Source: Myoxocephalus aenaeus (taxonomy: Eukaryota; Chordata; Actinopteri; Perciformes; Cottidae). From it: a stretch of 64,000 bases of DNA. Of the stretch, positions 10,473-21,133 are shown one piece after another; position 1 is the stretch's first letter; each line of letters starts with the position of its first letter. The notes under the pieces are model-generated. The model was not told where the DNA came from and did no database searches. It was given only the letters and a program-made list of their open reading frames with translations. Location of the stretch: contig JBAMJR010000089.1 of assembly GCA_038501785.1 (NCBI GenBank), positions 6,876,001-6,940,000 on the forward strand, read 5' to 3'. The position numbers and the translations under genes are program-made.

Positions 10473-13400
10473 CACCATCTGCCGCTCTTGGGCTGCGTTT
10501 CATAACTCGTTACTGATATGAACACAATACTTTTTTTTAATTCCGCAGAGCTCAGAGAACTTCCCTTTATTCTCGTCCAGCCACAGAAAGCCACTAATGT
10601 CTAATGTCTGGTTTGTAGTTCAACACAAGAGGGTTCACATTACACCGTAGATCTTACGATGTCACGCGCTTTGTCCTTCTGTTCACGGTCTTTATATAAC
10701 TCCTCACTCTCTCTTGTGTATGTGTTTGTATTTGCATGCATGAAGAGACCCACAGAAGACTAGGAGCAGCTAATTAGTACATTAAACAGACGCTCATTAA
10801 AACACAGCTTTTATATTATATATTATATTTATATCACATGATGATATAAATATCTCTCACGTATAAAGCCACTATCTCCTGTGATGAAAGTGAACAAAGC
10901 ACGCAAAGGGAAAGCAGTCTAGTCATGTTTTTATGCCCGTCCACTGACATGGCTTCAGTTAAATAAGGAACATTCAGACAGCATCAGCATAGTGTTGTCA
11001 GATTGATAAATTATGATATGCCAATAATCTCTCGCTCCCTGTTTTCAAATGTGAATATTTGCTGCTTTTCCCTATCTTGTCTGCCCTTTTACTTGAAAAT
11101 AAATGCCACACTTTTCACATGTAAATGTCTGAAAACCACTGTGTCTTTACAATATTGTAAAATGCTGTTTCACTGCTGAAATACTGCAAATATTTCAGTG
11201 CTGAAATATTATATTTCACATGTGACTCGGGGCTTACAAGCTACAAACAGCAGGAGGTTTACATGCTGCAGAACTCCCTCATTTTGTAACATCGTGTCCT
11301 GAAGTCAGACTCTCTGTGATGTTGTCGAATCTGACCCCAGACCTGTCACTCCAGTGTCAGCGTGACTCAATAAGCCCCCGTGTCTCGGTCATTATTGTCC
11401 AAATGGAGTTCTGGACTGCAAAGTTCAATCGTGTTTAGCCTTTTTGCTGATGAGTCAGTGTGTTTGTCACTGCTGGAGAGTGAGGAGCCAGTGTTTCAGC
11501 CTAATGGTGTGCGTGTGTGCAGGGTGACTTCCTTAACAAATTACAACGCTTTAATCGGTGACCTTCTCCCGGTCCAAAAAAACATGCTTGTTTCCATGGC
11601 TCCTGACTAAAATGGCTTCTTCTCACAAAGGCGATGACGTTGTTGTGACATTTCTCTTTGTGGTTACGTGGCCCAGTCGTGTGAAATGTGATTGGTTTCG
11701 GCCGGTAAAAGGTGTGTTCATTGTCAACCGTGTGAAAATCCTGTTCCTGCTGTGAAGACGCTCTGCAGATGAAAGGTGGAGTACAGAATGTCGAATTAAA
11801 GCTCTGTCTGTGTCTCTTTCCTGCAGGAGAGCCTGAGTTTAAGTACATCGCCAACATGCACGGCAATGAGGCCGTGGGCCGGGAGCTGCTCATCTACCTG
11901 GCCCAGTACATGTGCAACCAGTACCAGCAAGGCAACGAGACCATCATCGACCTCATCCACAACACACGCATCCACTTCATGCCCTCCATGAACCCAGACG
12001 GCTTCGAGAAGGCCGCTTCACAGGTGATGACACGGCACGACGAAGACACACAAACATGATCCGAGGGATTCATTAAGTTTACAAGACAACAAACATCGGC
12101 TTAGCAACCACCACAACTCTTGGCTTTAAATCACACATACACAGCAAGAATAGCAATTATGAAATGTCCAGACACGGCCTCGTGTATTTGTCTGAACATC
12201 ATCTCCTGTTCCCTGCTCAGCCAGGAGATATCAAGGACTGGTTCGTCGGCCGCAGTAACGCACAGGGGGTGGATCTGAACCGCAACTTCCCCGATCTGGA
12301 CCGCATCATCTACATCAACGAGCGGGAGGGCGGAGCCAACAACCACCTGCTGCAGAACATGAAGAAGGCAGTGGATGAAAACACCAAGGTACGCACACAG
12401 ACATGTAAAGAATTAAAGGACAAGACTGGTGTTATTCTTTATTTAAAGCAATAACTAAAACATCTGGCCACTGTAGTTTTTAGCAAGCTTTACTCAAACA
12501 GGAGTGAGTTGTGCATTTCCCCCGGGATTATTTCTAAGTGCGGATAAAAAACATTTGCTTCTGTAGTGAGTCAGCAGGATGGTGTGTGTGAGATTGACTC
12601 TAAGTGGATATAATCAATATTTTTTACAATAACAATAACACATGACAATGTGTAAATGGGTGTCTGGTAGTGTGGAACATAGAGAATAATCAACTAAATC
12701 TGTAGCTCCGCTCGGCTTTCCATAGCTCATTGTTTAGCTGTCCGGGTCCATAACTTTAGTATTTATTGGTTCACTATCACTAATCTCTTCTGGCAGCTTT
12801 ACTTAGTGAAAAGGCTCTAAACCACTCTCCACTACCTGCTCTCGGCAGACAGACATTTGACTGTCTGGTGGACATAGTGCAGCTTTTATCAGCTTTAGAG
12901 GCAGACATTTCCCTGAGTAGCTGGAGATCGGAGACCAAAAAACAGAACAAAAAGAGAGTGAACATTGGATTTACATCCGCCAGCTGGACAGCAACACAAC
13001 CCAAAATGAATGATGAATTGGTTGCTAACAAGTTCACCGTTATCTGTTATCTGTTTGTCTTTGCACTTTATTTGATATTTGATATTCTATTGTAAATGTA
13101 TTATGTTTATATTGCACTGGTTGATTGTTGATTGTTGTTGTTTGTCTAATATGTATGCACCACCTGCCCAGACAAATTCTTCGTATGTGTAACATACCTA
13201 GCAAATAAATGGTTCTGATTCTGACCACACTGTAAAAGTGATGAAATGTCCTGTTTCTGCTGCCCCCAAGTGGCCAAAGAGAATAACTTATTGCAGGTTT
13301 AAAACAAACTACACAGTCCACTTTCATCTTAATGAAGAAACATGTCCCCAAGTGCAACAGTGTGATGCGTTTCAATAGTTGTTTGTTTTCCACAATGGAG

Positions 13401-16400
13401 TTCTATGGCACTGAGGAATAAACAGGCTTTACTCATCAGTAGGATCAATAAGAAAAATATAGACGATCACCAGACTTCTCCTTTAATGCTTTATAAGAAA
13501 CCTGGTGTGTGTGTGTTGGCTGGAAGTGGTAATATTGTAGGTACAGAAATGTGCGGTATGTATTTTAATGTGTTTTTTCCTTTGCAGCTGGCTCCAGAGA
13601 CCAAGGCGGTGATCCACTGGATCATGGACATCCCCTTCGTCCTCTCAGCTAACCTGCATGGAGGAGACGTGGTGGCCAACTACCCGTATGATGAGACCCG
13701 CACTGGTACATAAACACATGCGTGGACACACAATCTCCAACACACCCTTGTTTTTCTGTTTGGGTTGTTAAATTGTGTATAAAATGTTCCCTTGTGCTGT
13801 ATGAGAATGTTTCCACTCATTAAATGAGACAAATATTTATACCATAAATGAATGAACAAACCTTTTATTAGTTTTTCCTCAGAATGTTGTAACACTAATT
13901 TAAGTCAGATGGGAAACGTTTCCTTCTACGGCTCCCTGTGCGTTATTACTCAACATAAACTAAATGTGTTCACGCAGGCACACGTTTAATGTGTTGCAGA
14001 TGCAGGTGTTCCGTTAATTAAAAATACTTCTGCTGTCTAAACATTGTGCACTTGCTTGTTCCCTCCTGTTCCTCCTCTAAGGCTCTACCCATGAGTATAG
14101 CTCCAGTCCAGATGATGTGATGTTCAAGTCTCTGGCGGGGGCCTACTCCATGTACAACCCAGTCATGTCCGACGCAAACCGACCCCCCTGCCGTAAGAAC
14201 GATGACGACTCCAGCTTCAAAGACGGCATCACTAACGGAGGGGCCTGGTACAGCGTGCCAGGAGGTAAGACCCAGCAAGCCCCTGACGTGTGTGATGTAA
14301 AGACCTAAAAGGTTAAAAAAAAAAGGGTTGATATTGATATTTGAGAGTTACAATGTGGTGCTGCGGTTAATTTTTTATTTTGTTTACATTTCAGATTTTT
14401 ATTAAAGCTATATTAATTCATGGCGATATTTTACAGTTGAAAAGTAAAGTTTTCAATGCTCTCTCTTTCCAAATTACTCCAAACATATCTTTCACATTTC
14501 ACAAAACCTTCCTTATCATCCAGCAATATGTACAGATAATATCTGTGTATACATGGTAAAATTAGCCGCCGATGCATTGAACTGGCCGGGCTCTTTTAAA
14601 AATTTTTATTGAAGCAACATCCTTGTGTTCTCTGCCGGAAACCGGTGGACTGCTCCCTCCAGGTGGGGACAAACTGCCTACCCCAAGCGAAGGAGTTCAA
14701 GTATCTCGGGGTCTTGTTCACGAGTGAGGGTAAGGTGGAGCGGGAGATCGACAGGCGGATCGGTGCGGCTGCAGCAGTAAAACAGGCGCTGTACCGGTCC
14801 GTCTTGGTGAAGAGGGAGCTGAGCCGGAAGGCAAAGCTCTCCATTTACTGGTCGGTCTACGTTCCAACCCTCCCCTATGGTCACGAACTCTGGGTCGTGA
14901 CCGAAAGAACGAGGTCTCGGATACAAGCGGCCGAAATGAGCTTCCTCCGTAGAGTGGCCGGGCTCAGCCTTAGAGATAGGGTAAGGAGCTCGGACATCAG
15001 GAGGGAGCTTGGAGTCGAGTCGCTGCTCCTTCGTGTCGAAAGGAGTCAGCTGAGGTGGTTCGGGCATCTAGTCAGGATGCCTCCTGGACGCCTCCCATTA
15101 GAGGTTTTCCAGGCACGTCCAACTGGTAGGAGACCCCGGGGAAAGACCGAGGACACGCTGGAGGGATTATATCTCCCGGCTGGCCTTGGAACGCCTCGGG
15201 GTCCCCCAGGATGAGCTGGAAAGTGTTGCGGGTGAGAGGGAAGCCTGGGTCGGCCTGCTGAACCTGCTGCCACCGCGACCCGACCCCGGATAAGCGGTCG
15301 AAAATGGATGGATGGATGGATCCTTGTGTTCGCTAACGTGTCTTTTTAAAGACTTTTCAATCAAATATATCCCATAGCCCAAGAAGCCTGTCTTCTGAAA
15401 ATCAGCAAAACATTACTGGGTTTTAATTTTCATCAAACATTTCTAAATCTGTACGTTTTATCTGTCATATGATACTTTTCTACTTCCTGTCACTTTGTGT
15501 CATTAATATCCATATTGCTCTCGTTCTCCCTGTTTTTTTTTGGTTTTTTTTACCGACCCGTTACAGGAATGCAGGATTTCAACTACCTCAGCAGCAACTG
15601 TTTCGAGATCACTCTGGAGCTCAGTTGCGACAAGTTCCCCAATGAGGACACACTCAAGTCCTACTGGGAGCAGAACCGCAACTCACTGGTCAACTACATC
15701 GAGCAGGTATGCAGCACCACCAGGAAGCAAGGAAAAAGCCTTAAATATGTCCTAAATATGTCCTAAATATGTCCGGTTTGACTGATGAATTGGGTGTAGT
15801 TTAAACTCTGTTGTTAATAAATCTAATTATGGCCTAAATTACCATTCGACCATTCGCAAAAGCGATGTTGATGGTTTTAATACATAGGTTGAATTATAAA
15901 TACTATACTATAAAGAAACTCATGTTGACCCCCAGTAGGAAATGGGACATAAACCGCTGAGGATTTCTTGTGGTTTGACAACACAACACTACTTCCATCT
16001 TTGCAAGCACAACGTTGGTTGTAGTTGTCGTTGTTGTTTTTCTGTGGGAGACAGTTTGTGCATTTTATTTCCAGGGTTCGTGAACGCTTACGGTCACGTC
16101 AAGCATCCAAGATGCCATTGTGTCATAATGTATTTTCCAAAAAGCACCATTGCCTCTCTCCTTGAACCAAGCCTTGAGCATGCCTCTTCGTTCCTGTCTG
16201 CAGGTTCACCGTGGCGTGAAGGGCTTTGTGCGCGACCTCCAGGGAAACCCCATTTTCAATGCCAGCATCTCTGTGGAGGGCATTGAACATGACATGACCA
16301 CAGGTATCAGCATCTGATGCAAATTCACACAATTCTGACAATCGTACCCCCATCCACATGAGTTGTGATGTGAGTAATGTAATGGCAAGATGTTGTGATG

Positions 16401-17484
16401 CCATCTGGTGGACAAAGTGGGTACAGCATCACTTTTTTCAGCAGCTGATTTGTATTTGCATCTGCTATATTGCAGCAATAGTAACAGGCGCTCAAAACAC
16501 TCTGTGTTGAGAGGATCCACGAGTGTTGGGTTTATTGTTTACATACATGTATTAACGGGAAAATCTGTGTTTTGTAGCCAAAGATGGAGACTACTGGCGC
16601 CTCCTGGCTCCAGGGAACTACAAAGTGGGGGCCTCTGCCCCCGGATACCTGACTGTCATCAAGAAGGTGGCTGTTCCCTTCAGCCCTGCAACCAGAGTAA
16701 GACTCACAGACAAAGTAACCCATCGAAATCTGCCTCTTATTCACTGTGTGCTCACTATGTCTCCCACTGTCAGTAAAAAGTTTGTGTACAATAAGCACTT
16801 TTGGTTCACTCTCTGGCACATTTATTGTAAACATTCTAATATTAGAGCATGTGAGTAAGAATTAAGTATTGCACAGTCGAATTATTTGGAAAATATGTTG
16901 ATGTAAAACTGTAATTTGATCACTCAAATCCCCTCGAGTAGAGAAGATACTGTCTATTTGATACATACAAGTTAGTGTCCAGATCTGATATCGAGTTCAA
17001 TTTGATCCCTCAATTCAAAGGTGCTTATTGTTTTTGGCTTGTGACTGTTTGAAACAAAGCTTTATTTTCTAACCTTATTTTTTTTTACCTCTGTTACCTT
17101 ATTGTATGAGACTACTGTGCTCTTAGGAAAAATTAAACACAATGTATTTGTGACCGTTCAAAAAAAATATTTTAACTTTAACCACACAGAAGATTGAAAC
17201 TATTGAGAGATATACTAATACATTTAGGGTTTGGACATAACGAAAATATGGAATAAGAACAGCCTTATTCTTTCAAGTCCCCCTGGAAGCGTCTAAGTTA
17301 TAAAAAAAAATAACCCTGTTAACTGGACTCCATCTTTTACTCCTCACGCCTCACCTGTCTCCATGTCGCCGTCTCTCCGTCTCAGGTGGACTTCGAGCTG
17401 GAGTCTCTGATGGAGAGGAAGGAGGAGGAGCGGGAGGAGCTGATGGACTGGTGGAAGATGATGTCAGAGACACTGAACTTCTAA
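3364..17484 (+). CDS. cpe: cpe, carboxypeptidase E (9 coding exons, complete)
   Basis: Zinc carboxypeptidase of the M14 N/E subfamily. It trims C-terminal Lys and Arg from prohormone intermediates in secretory granules. The joined exons 3364-3604, 11827-12023, 12221-12388, 13588-13705, 14082-14264, 15567-15706, 16204-16303, 16578-16696 and 17386-17484 total 1365 bases, giving 454 residues, slightly shorter than mammalian CPE (476). Residues 1-~21 form a signal peptide. The zinc ligands are H92 and E95 (in HGNEAVGRE) and H226 (in ANLHGGD). The catalytic glutamate is E320 in LELSC. A transthyretin-like domain follows (about 350-430). The end, EELMDWWKMMSETLNF, is the amphipathic helix linked to granule sorting and membrane association. 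All key residues are present and every junction keeps frame, so the gene looks functional. The difference from mammals is mainly a shorter N-terminal propeptide. Confidence 0.97.
5534..5619. repeat. Pyrimidine tract of CTCCT/CTCTC units
   Basis: About 86 bases of almost pure C and T built from degenerate five-base units (CTCCT, CCTCT). It can form triplex DNA. Confidence 0.9.
6120..6395. repeat. Probable interspersed repeat relic
   Basis: The stretch around TTTGAGGGTGGCTCCAAAAA and CAATCCACACAGGCCTCCAT resembles a repeat I know from percomorph introns (the phrase about large gaps with 'tcaatccc-cataga'). The class is not known to me, the boundaries are approximate, and the call rests on memory of similar sequence. 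Confidence 0.4.
6555..6592. repeat. Perfect 17-bp hairpin
   Basis: GTCTCTCTGCCAGTTCG at 6555-6571 is followed by the loop AAGA and its exact reverse complement at 6576-6592. It lies inside the host repeat. Confidence 0.95.
6632..7094. mobile_element. 463-bp nested insertion with 8-bp target duplication
   Basis: The insert begins CATAGACTGTATATAAGAAG and ends TTTAACTCGGCCACCTG. It is flanked by identical GATTAGAC copies at 6624-6631 and 7095-7102. The CATAGACTGTATATAA start and the phrase GTCGCCCCCTGCTGG are familiar from many teleost introns. The 8-bp duplication would suit a hAT-type non-autonomous element, but the ends are not clear inverted repeats, so a SINE-like origin is also possible. 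Confidence 0.7.
7378..7403. repeat. (TA)13 microsatellite
   Basis: Short AT dinucleotide run in cpe intron 1. Confidence 0.9.
8384..8513. repeat. (TTC)~43 triplet repeat in cpe intron 1
   Basis: About 130 bases of uninterrupted TTC on the transcribed-sense strand (GAA on the other). This is the same triplet class that forms triplex and R-loop structures in other vertebrate introns. Long open frames here (poly-Phe, poly-Leu, poly-Ser, poly-Glu, poly-Arg) are translation artefacts. Confidence 0.98.
9215..9262. repeat. (TA)24 microsatellite
   Basis: Perfect TA run that grades into GTGTGTGTG at its right end, in cpe intron 1. Confidence 0.95.
10379..10470. repeat. (CA)46 microsatellite
   Basis: Perfect CA run in cpe intron 1. 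Confidence 0.97.
11827..12023 (+). CDS. cpe: cpe exon 2 (zinc ligands His and Glu)
   Basis: Starts after TTTCCTGCAG and completes the split Gly codon. It encodes EPEFKYIANMHGNEAVGREL with the HXXE zinc motif, and continues to FEKAASQ before a GTGATG donor (phase 0). Confidence 0.97.
12221..12388 (+). CDS. cpe: cpe exon 3
   Basis: Acceptor CCCTGCTCAG. Encodes PGDIKDWFVGRSNAQGVDLN and RNFPDLDRI, the substrate-binding Asn-Arg region of M14 enzymes, ending at NTK before a GTACGC donor. It has 56 whole codons. Confidence 0.97.
12640..13225 (+). mobile_element. Interspersed repeat relic with GATTCTGA-type tail
   Basis: The text around CTGGTGGACATAGTGCAGC and GAGGCAGACATTTCCCTGAG resembles a known percomorph repeat. 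The right part (ATGTATGCACC, then AAATTCTTCGTATGTGTAAC and AATAAATGGTTCTGATTCTG) is a LINE-like 3' tail also seen at 37700-37945. These may be two separate elements. Confidence 0.5.
13230..13440. repeat. Probable interspersed repeat relic
   Basis: Phrases such as GCTGCCCCCAAGTGGCCAAA and CAATGGAGTTCTATGGCACT resemble a repeat common in percomorph introns. Class unknown; based on memory only. Confidence 0.4.
13588..13705 (+). CDS. cpe: cpe exon 4 (third zinc ligand)
   Basis: Acceptor TTCCTTTGCAG. Encodes LAPETKAVIHWIMDIPFVLS then ANLHGGDVVANYPYDETRTG. H226 is the remaining zinc ligand. Donor G|GTACAT, phase 1. Confidence 0.97.
14082..14264 (+). CDS. cpe: cpe exon 5
   Basis: Acceptor CCTCCTCTAAG. 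Encodes the STHEYSSSPDD stretch through NRPPCRKNDDDSSF and GGAWYSVPGG, a strongly conserved region of the N/E carboxypeptidases. Donor G|GTAAGA, phase 1. Confidence 0.97.
14265..15566 (+). other. cpe intron 5
   Basis: A 1.3-kb intron, about half of which is the RTE-type LINE fragment at 14631-15319. The remainder is AT-rich with no recognised feature. Confidence 0.8.
14631..15319 (+). mobile_element. RTE-clade LINE 3' fragment (Rex3/Expander-like), 5'-truncated
   Basis: The reading frame from 14631 to ~15140 encodes the C-terminal part of an RTE reverse transcriptase: EFKYLGVLFTSEGKVEREID, then RELSRKAKLSIYWSVYVPTL and LRWFGHLVRMPPGRLP. An extra A in the AAA at 15142-15144 shifts the frame, so the usual end of the protein continues in another frame. 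The element ends in GGAT repeats, typical of Rex3-like elements. Perfect 12-bp target copies (ATCCTTGTGTTC) lie at 14619-14630 and 15320-15331. It is in the same orientation as cpe. The exact subfamily is a judgement from memory. Confidence 0.88.
15567..15706 (+). CDS. cpe: cpe exon 6 (catalytic Glu)
   Basis: Acceptor CCGTTACAG. Encodes MQDFNYLSSNCFEITLELSC, in which E320 is the general-base glutamate, then KFPNEDTLKSYWEQNRNSLV and NYIEQ before a GTATGC donor. Confidence 0.97.
16204..16303 (+). CDS. cpe: cpe exon 7 (start of transthyretin-like domain)
   Basis: Acceptor CCTGTCTGCAG. Encodes VHRGVKGFVRDLQGNPIFNA and SISVEGIEHDMTT. The FVRD..GNPI..A.ISVEGI pattern opens the transthyretin-like beta domain. 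Donor G|GTATCA, phase 1. Confidence 0.97.
16578..16696 (+). CDS. cpe: cpe exon 8
   Basis: Acceptor GTGTTTTGTAG. Encodes KDGDYWRLLAPGNYKVGASA and PGYLTVIKKVAVPFSPATR, the remaining strands of the transthyretin-like domain. Donor GTAAGA, phase 0. Confidence 0.97.
16697..17385 (+). other. cpe intron 8
   Basis: A 689-bp AT-rich intron with A and T homopolymers. No repeat or exon recognised. Confidence 0.7.
17386..17484 (+). CDS. cpe: cpe exon 9 (amphipathic C-terminus and stop)
   Basis: Acceptor CTCCGTCTCAG. Encodes VDFELESLMERKEEEREELM and DWWKMMSETLNF, then TAA at 17482-17484. The acidic stretch and Trp-rich helix match the conserved CPE tail. Confidence 0.97.
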   Translation: MDFELESLMERKEEEREELMDWWKMMSETLNF

Positions 17485-18580
17485 AGCGTTTGTCAAGCTG
17501 ACGACCGGACCGTCCGCACATCGATGTAATATAATTCAACATTCTGTGTGACCGTCCACAGAATAGTTTGTCTCTTTATTTGTTTTGTTCAATTTCGATC
17601 ATTATTTTAATTGATCATTTACTGTTTATTAATGTAACGGGTTGCCTCATACTCCTGTAGATTGTTTAAATATCCTGCAGACACAGAAACATATACGAAC
17701 GGACAGAGGAGGAATCTGCAGGTAGTTTGACGGCAGTGAGATCGGTCTTGATTTCTGTGGTATTGTGTTCTTTATCGTACATGTGATTTGGTAACCATGG
17801 CACCCATCTATATAACCAATGAGTGACTGAGTAATTATGTATGTAAAAGAGCCGTTTACATCATTATCACCTGGCTCTGTCCAAAATAATTCATAATTGT
17901 TTCCTGTTTTAAATGTCTCTGTTTCTCCAGGCTTTTAGTACAAATACAAAAGTACAACACCAAAAACACACACACACACACTTTCGGCAACTGTAAACTT
18001 TCACAAACTTAATCTCTTTCTGTCTCTGTAAAAAAAAAAAAAAAGGAAATACAAAAACAGCGCTATAGTTTTGAGCACATCAGACAGTAAAATCACTGTA
18101 AACGTTATATTGTAAACAATCTATACAGGCAAGCCCATTTCACCGTATGTTATTGATGTCCAGATTTTTTTTTAACTGACTGCAGCACAGCTTTGATTTT
18201 AGCACAAGATGAATGGTTATAATATATACTCTATTTATGAACTATAGGTATAGCAAGAAATATGTGGTTTTTGTAACGAAAAAGAAATCAAAGAAAACAA
18301 GGCCATTACACCGATAAATCTGTCCACCTCTGTCTACCCGAAGCCATTCCCTCGTACTGTATGTGCATCCACAGGCAACACTGTGGCCGGCTACATAAGG
18401 AACTGTAGTACAAGTACAAGTTGTTTTTTTCAAGGATAAATTAACAGAGTTTAGCTGACTGTATAGATGCAGTTCAACTGGTTTGAGACCCCAGAAAAAA
18501 TATTGAATGTATATCTATAGAAACAGTTACAAAGGAAAATAAATGAACTGATCAATAAAACTCCCCTCTTTATGTTGTCA
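17485..18580 (+). other. cpe: cpe 3' UTR
   Basis: About 1.1 kb of AT-rich sequence between the stop codon and the poly(A) signals at its end. It contains a short CA run near 17965 and an A homopolymer near 18030. Confidence 0.75.
18538..18559 (+). promoter_or_regulatory. Paired AATAAA poly(A) signals of cpe
   Basis: Two canonical hexamers, 18538-18543 and 18554-18559. They are followed by GT- and T-rich sequence (CTTGTCTTTGTTTTAG), a normal 3' end layout. Confidence 0.8.
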
Positions 18581-19079
18581 AACCGCAGTCTTGTCTTTGT
18601 TTTAGCTGGTTACGTGTCAGTCATGCTTTTAATAGGCTGAAGGGTTTTGGTTAGTCCTTTAGAAGTCACTATACACTTCTTTTTTTCTCCTTAGTATTTG
18701 TAAAATTACTTTATATACGACCCAAATAAATCTGAATTTGAGAACAAATGTGTTGCTTAAAAATAACTGTATATAATTGAAATGGTTTGCGTTGGCGGTC
18801 CCGGTAAGTTGAGTGGTGCAATGAAATATTCAGAATCCTTCCTTCAGGTGGATGGGAGTGAAATAAAGTGTCGAACACTTTGTACATTTTGTACCACAAG
18901 GGATTCAAAGTGCCTTGCTTGTGGTAATGAATTACATTTGCAATGTTTAAGTTCTTAATTAAGTGTAGAAAGAAGAGGTAACAGAAAACAATAGCAATAG
19001 CAGAGATAACTGGTTTTTTTTTGTGCAACTTTTTACATTTAAAATACAGTATATTCCTGTATTTACAATAATAAAGACC

Positions 19080-19240
19080 CGTATTAAGGTAAGATCAGAT
19101 AAGTTAAGATAAGTTAAGCCTTTCAGTTGTTGCAGCAGCACAGGGACATACACAAGGACAGACAAGCAGAACACAGTATATAGAATAAGATAAGACTATA
19201 AATACAAATAAATAAATAAATAAACTATATAGTACAAGAG
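19080..19240 (-). repeat. Interspersed repeat relic (AAGATAA... type)
   Basis: GATAAGTTAAGATAAGTTAAG followed by GTTGCAGCAGCACAGGGACA resembles the end of a fish retroposon in which AAGATAAGAT-like units form the tail. Orientation and class are uncertain. Confidence 0.35.
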
Positions 19241-19589
19241 TATTAAACTAAAAGTTCCCACAAACTGTAATACTTCAACTAATAGTGTGCTGTCTCAAAT
19301 GAAGTTACAGGTGATATTATATATGATTAAACCCCATTTTCAGGAGTTGTGTGAGTCACGTCTGTATTTAGAAGCTCAGCCTCTTGTGACCTTGTAACCT
19401 TGTAACTGTAAAAAGATCATATTATCATGGTCCTTGAGCATTTACACCATTTAACTGTCAAAAAAATGGCATAGAAATGACATTACCAGTACTTTTGTCT
19501 GAAGTAACAATCACAGTTAAATCTTTTTATGAATTATAATAGTATGCAATAGTGCACTCCCTGTTTTGTATAGTATAGTATAGTGTATG

Positions 19590-19640
19590 TACTCGTGTTA
19601 AAGCACTTTGAGTGGTCAAGTCCATTTACCATTTATAGGC
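19590..19640. repeat. Short fish repeat relic
   Basis: AAGCACTTTGAGTGGTCAAG followed by TCCATTTACCATTTA matches the remembered end of a common teleost repeat. Only about 50 bases are recognisable. Confidence 0.4.
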
Positions 19641-20577
19641 TACTGACCAAAATGCATATTTTTCCTTTACAGCGCCTTTAGGCCAATATGTGATTTGTTG
19701 AACTGGGCTATGCATATCAAATAATATTTACTTGACTGGACTGTAGCTGCATTATTTTTATTATTTTTTATTCAGGTTACCACCATTCCATGGTTTCCAT
19801 GTTTGGCGTAGATAATAAACAATGATGAGTATGTATTTAAAATTAATTGAAGGCTTTTACAAGAACACCTGCATGTTCTGTTAGCGTTTTTAACAGCTTA
19901 CGTCACTACGGGCAGCCCCGGATGCGTACGGCTGAGTCACCAGTTAACACGGTCAGTCGTTAAACCGAAACACATTTATTGCGACAAGCTATTAAATGTC
20001 TTGAGCTGGACTAATCAGAAATGCTTTTGCTTGTAGCACCATTTTAAAATCCAATGTCATGGTATTTGATGTTCGGTACACAACCACAAATAACTTGAGC
20101 ATCTGAGGACTGGTATGCTCATAATTTCTCGCTGGTTTAACATTCTGTATCAGGTTTCTCCACCAAATACATGTCTGCCCACTAATTATTGGGCCGCTTG
20201 CCAATGTAATCTTTCCATTCACTATAATAGCACACAGATCTAGAAAGTCAATTTGTTTCGGTTGCATTCTCTATCTAGCATAGCAAGTTGTTGCACTCCG
20301 CCATACTTCCATTGCTGAGCTGCATTTCACACTTATGTACGACATTAGAACTTGGAAACTGTAAAAAGGTCTGAATAAAACTATTTAGGTTTGGTTGAGG
20401 GTTCATCTTAGGCCTGTTGTTTGACTGAGGGACTGAGTTTATAAGTGAATGCAAACTTTACTTTAGCAGTGAATCCAGGTGTACACGTACACTGAATGTC
20501 TTACGTGTCCTCCTGCATCTGTGTATATTTATATCCTTAAGCCTGAAGCAGGATTGCATTGTTACTCAAGTCTCAAG

Positions 20578-20680
<103 letters not shown>

Positions 20681-20878
20681 CAAGGGTGGCACTTTTAGTC
20701 CAACTATGTGGTTGAATCAGCTGTTTTAGCATGAGATGCTAACTCTGCAGATCAATGGCCCCCTCGGCCTATTAGTCATACCGGCCCTATTAGCATCAGC
20801 TATTAGCATCCCCTCATCAATACCATTGATCAAACTTCTCTGGCTTCAGGGCAGAGCGGGACACCGAGGAGACCTGAT

Positions 20879-20887
20879 GAGAGAGAG

Positions 20888-20941
<54 letters not shown>
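20879..20941. repeat. (GA)31 microsatellite
   Basis: GA run with a single C interruption near its start. Confidence 0.95.
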
Positions 20942-20944
<3 letters not shown>

Positions 20945-21099
20945 TATGTTTTCCAGTGACATATAACAAGACAGTATTATATAACTTTAGTCTTACTAGT
21001 GGAGGTTTATTGAGATTTTGGAGTAAATTAATTGATATTAGTTCATTGACATAGAATCTAAAACACTATTTTATGTTTGTTTTTTACCTTGCAGTTTAA

Positions 21100-21133
21100 A
21101 ATATATAATGTCAATATATTGACATTATATATT
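21100..21133. repeat. 34-bp perfect palindrome
   Basis: The left half AATATATAATGTCAATA is followed at once by its exact reverse complement, centred between 21116 and 21117 with no spacer. Confidence 0.97.

Larger units (their letters stand above)
3605..11826 (+). other. cpe intron 1
   Basis: An 8.2-kb first intron. It contains a pyrimidine tract (5534-5619), nested interspersed repeats (~6120-7270), a TTC triplet tract (8384-8513), TA and CA microsatellites and a 12-bp-stem hairpin at 10825-10853. I see no exon in it. Stretches at 3620-5530, 7420-8340, 8520-9210, 9270-10370 and 10480-11820 show no recognised feature. Confidence 0.85.
12389..13587 (+). other. cpe intron 3
   Basis: A 1.2-kb intron made largely of two probable interspersed repeat relics (~12640-13225 and ~13230-13440). 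No exon seen. Confidence 0.8.
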
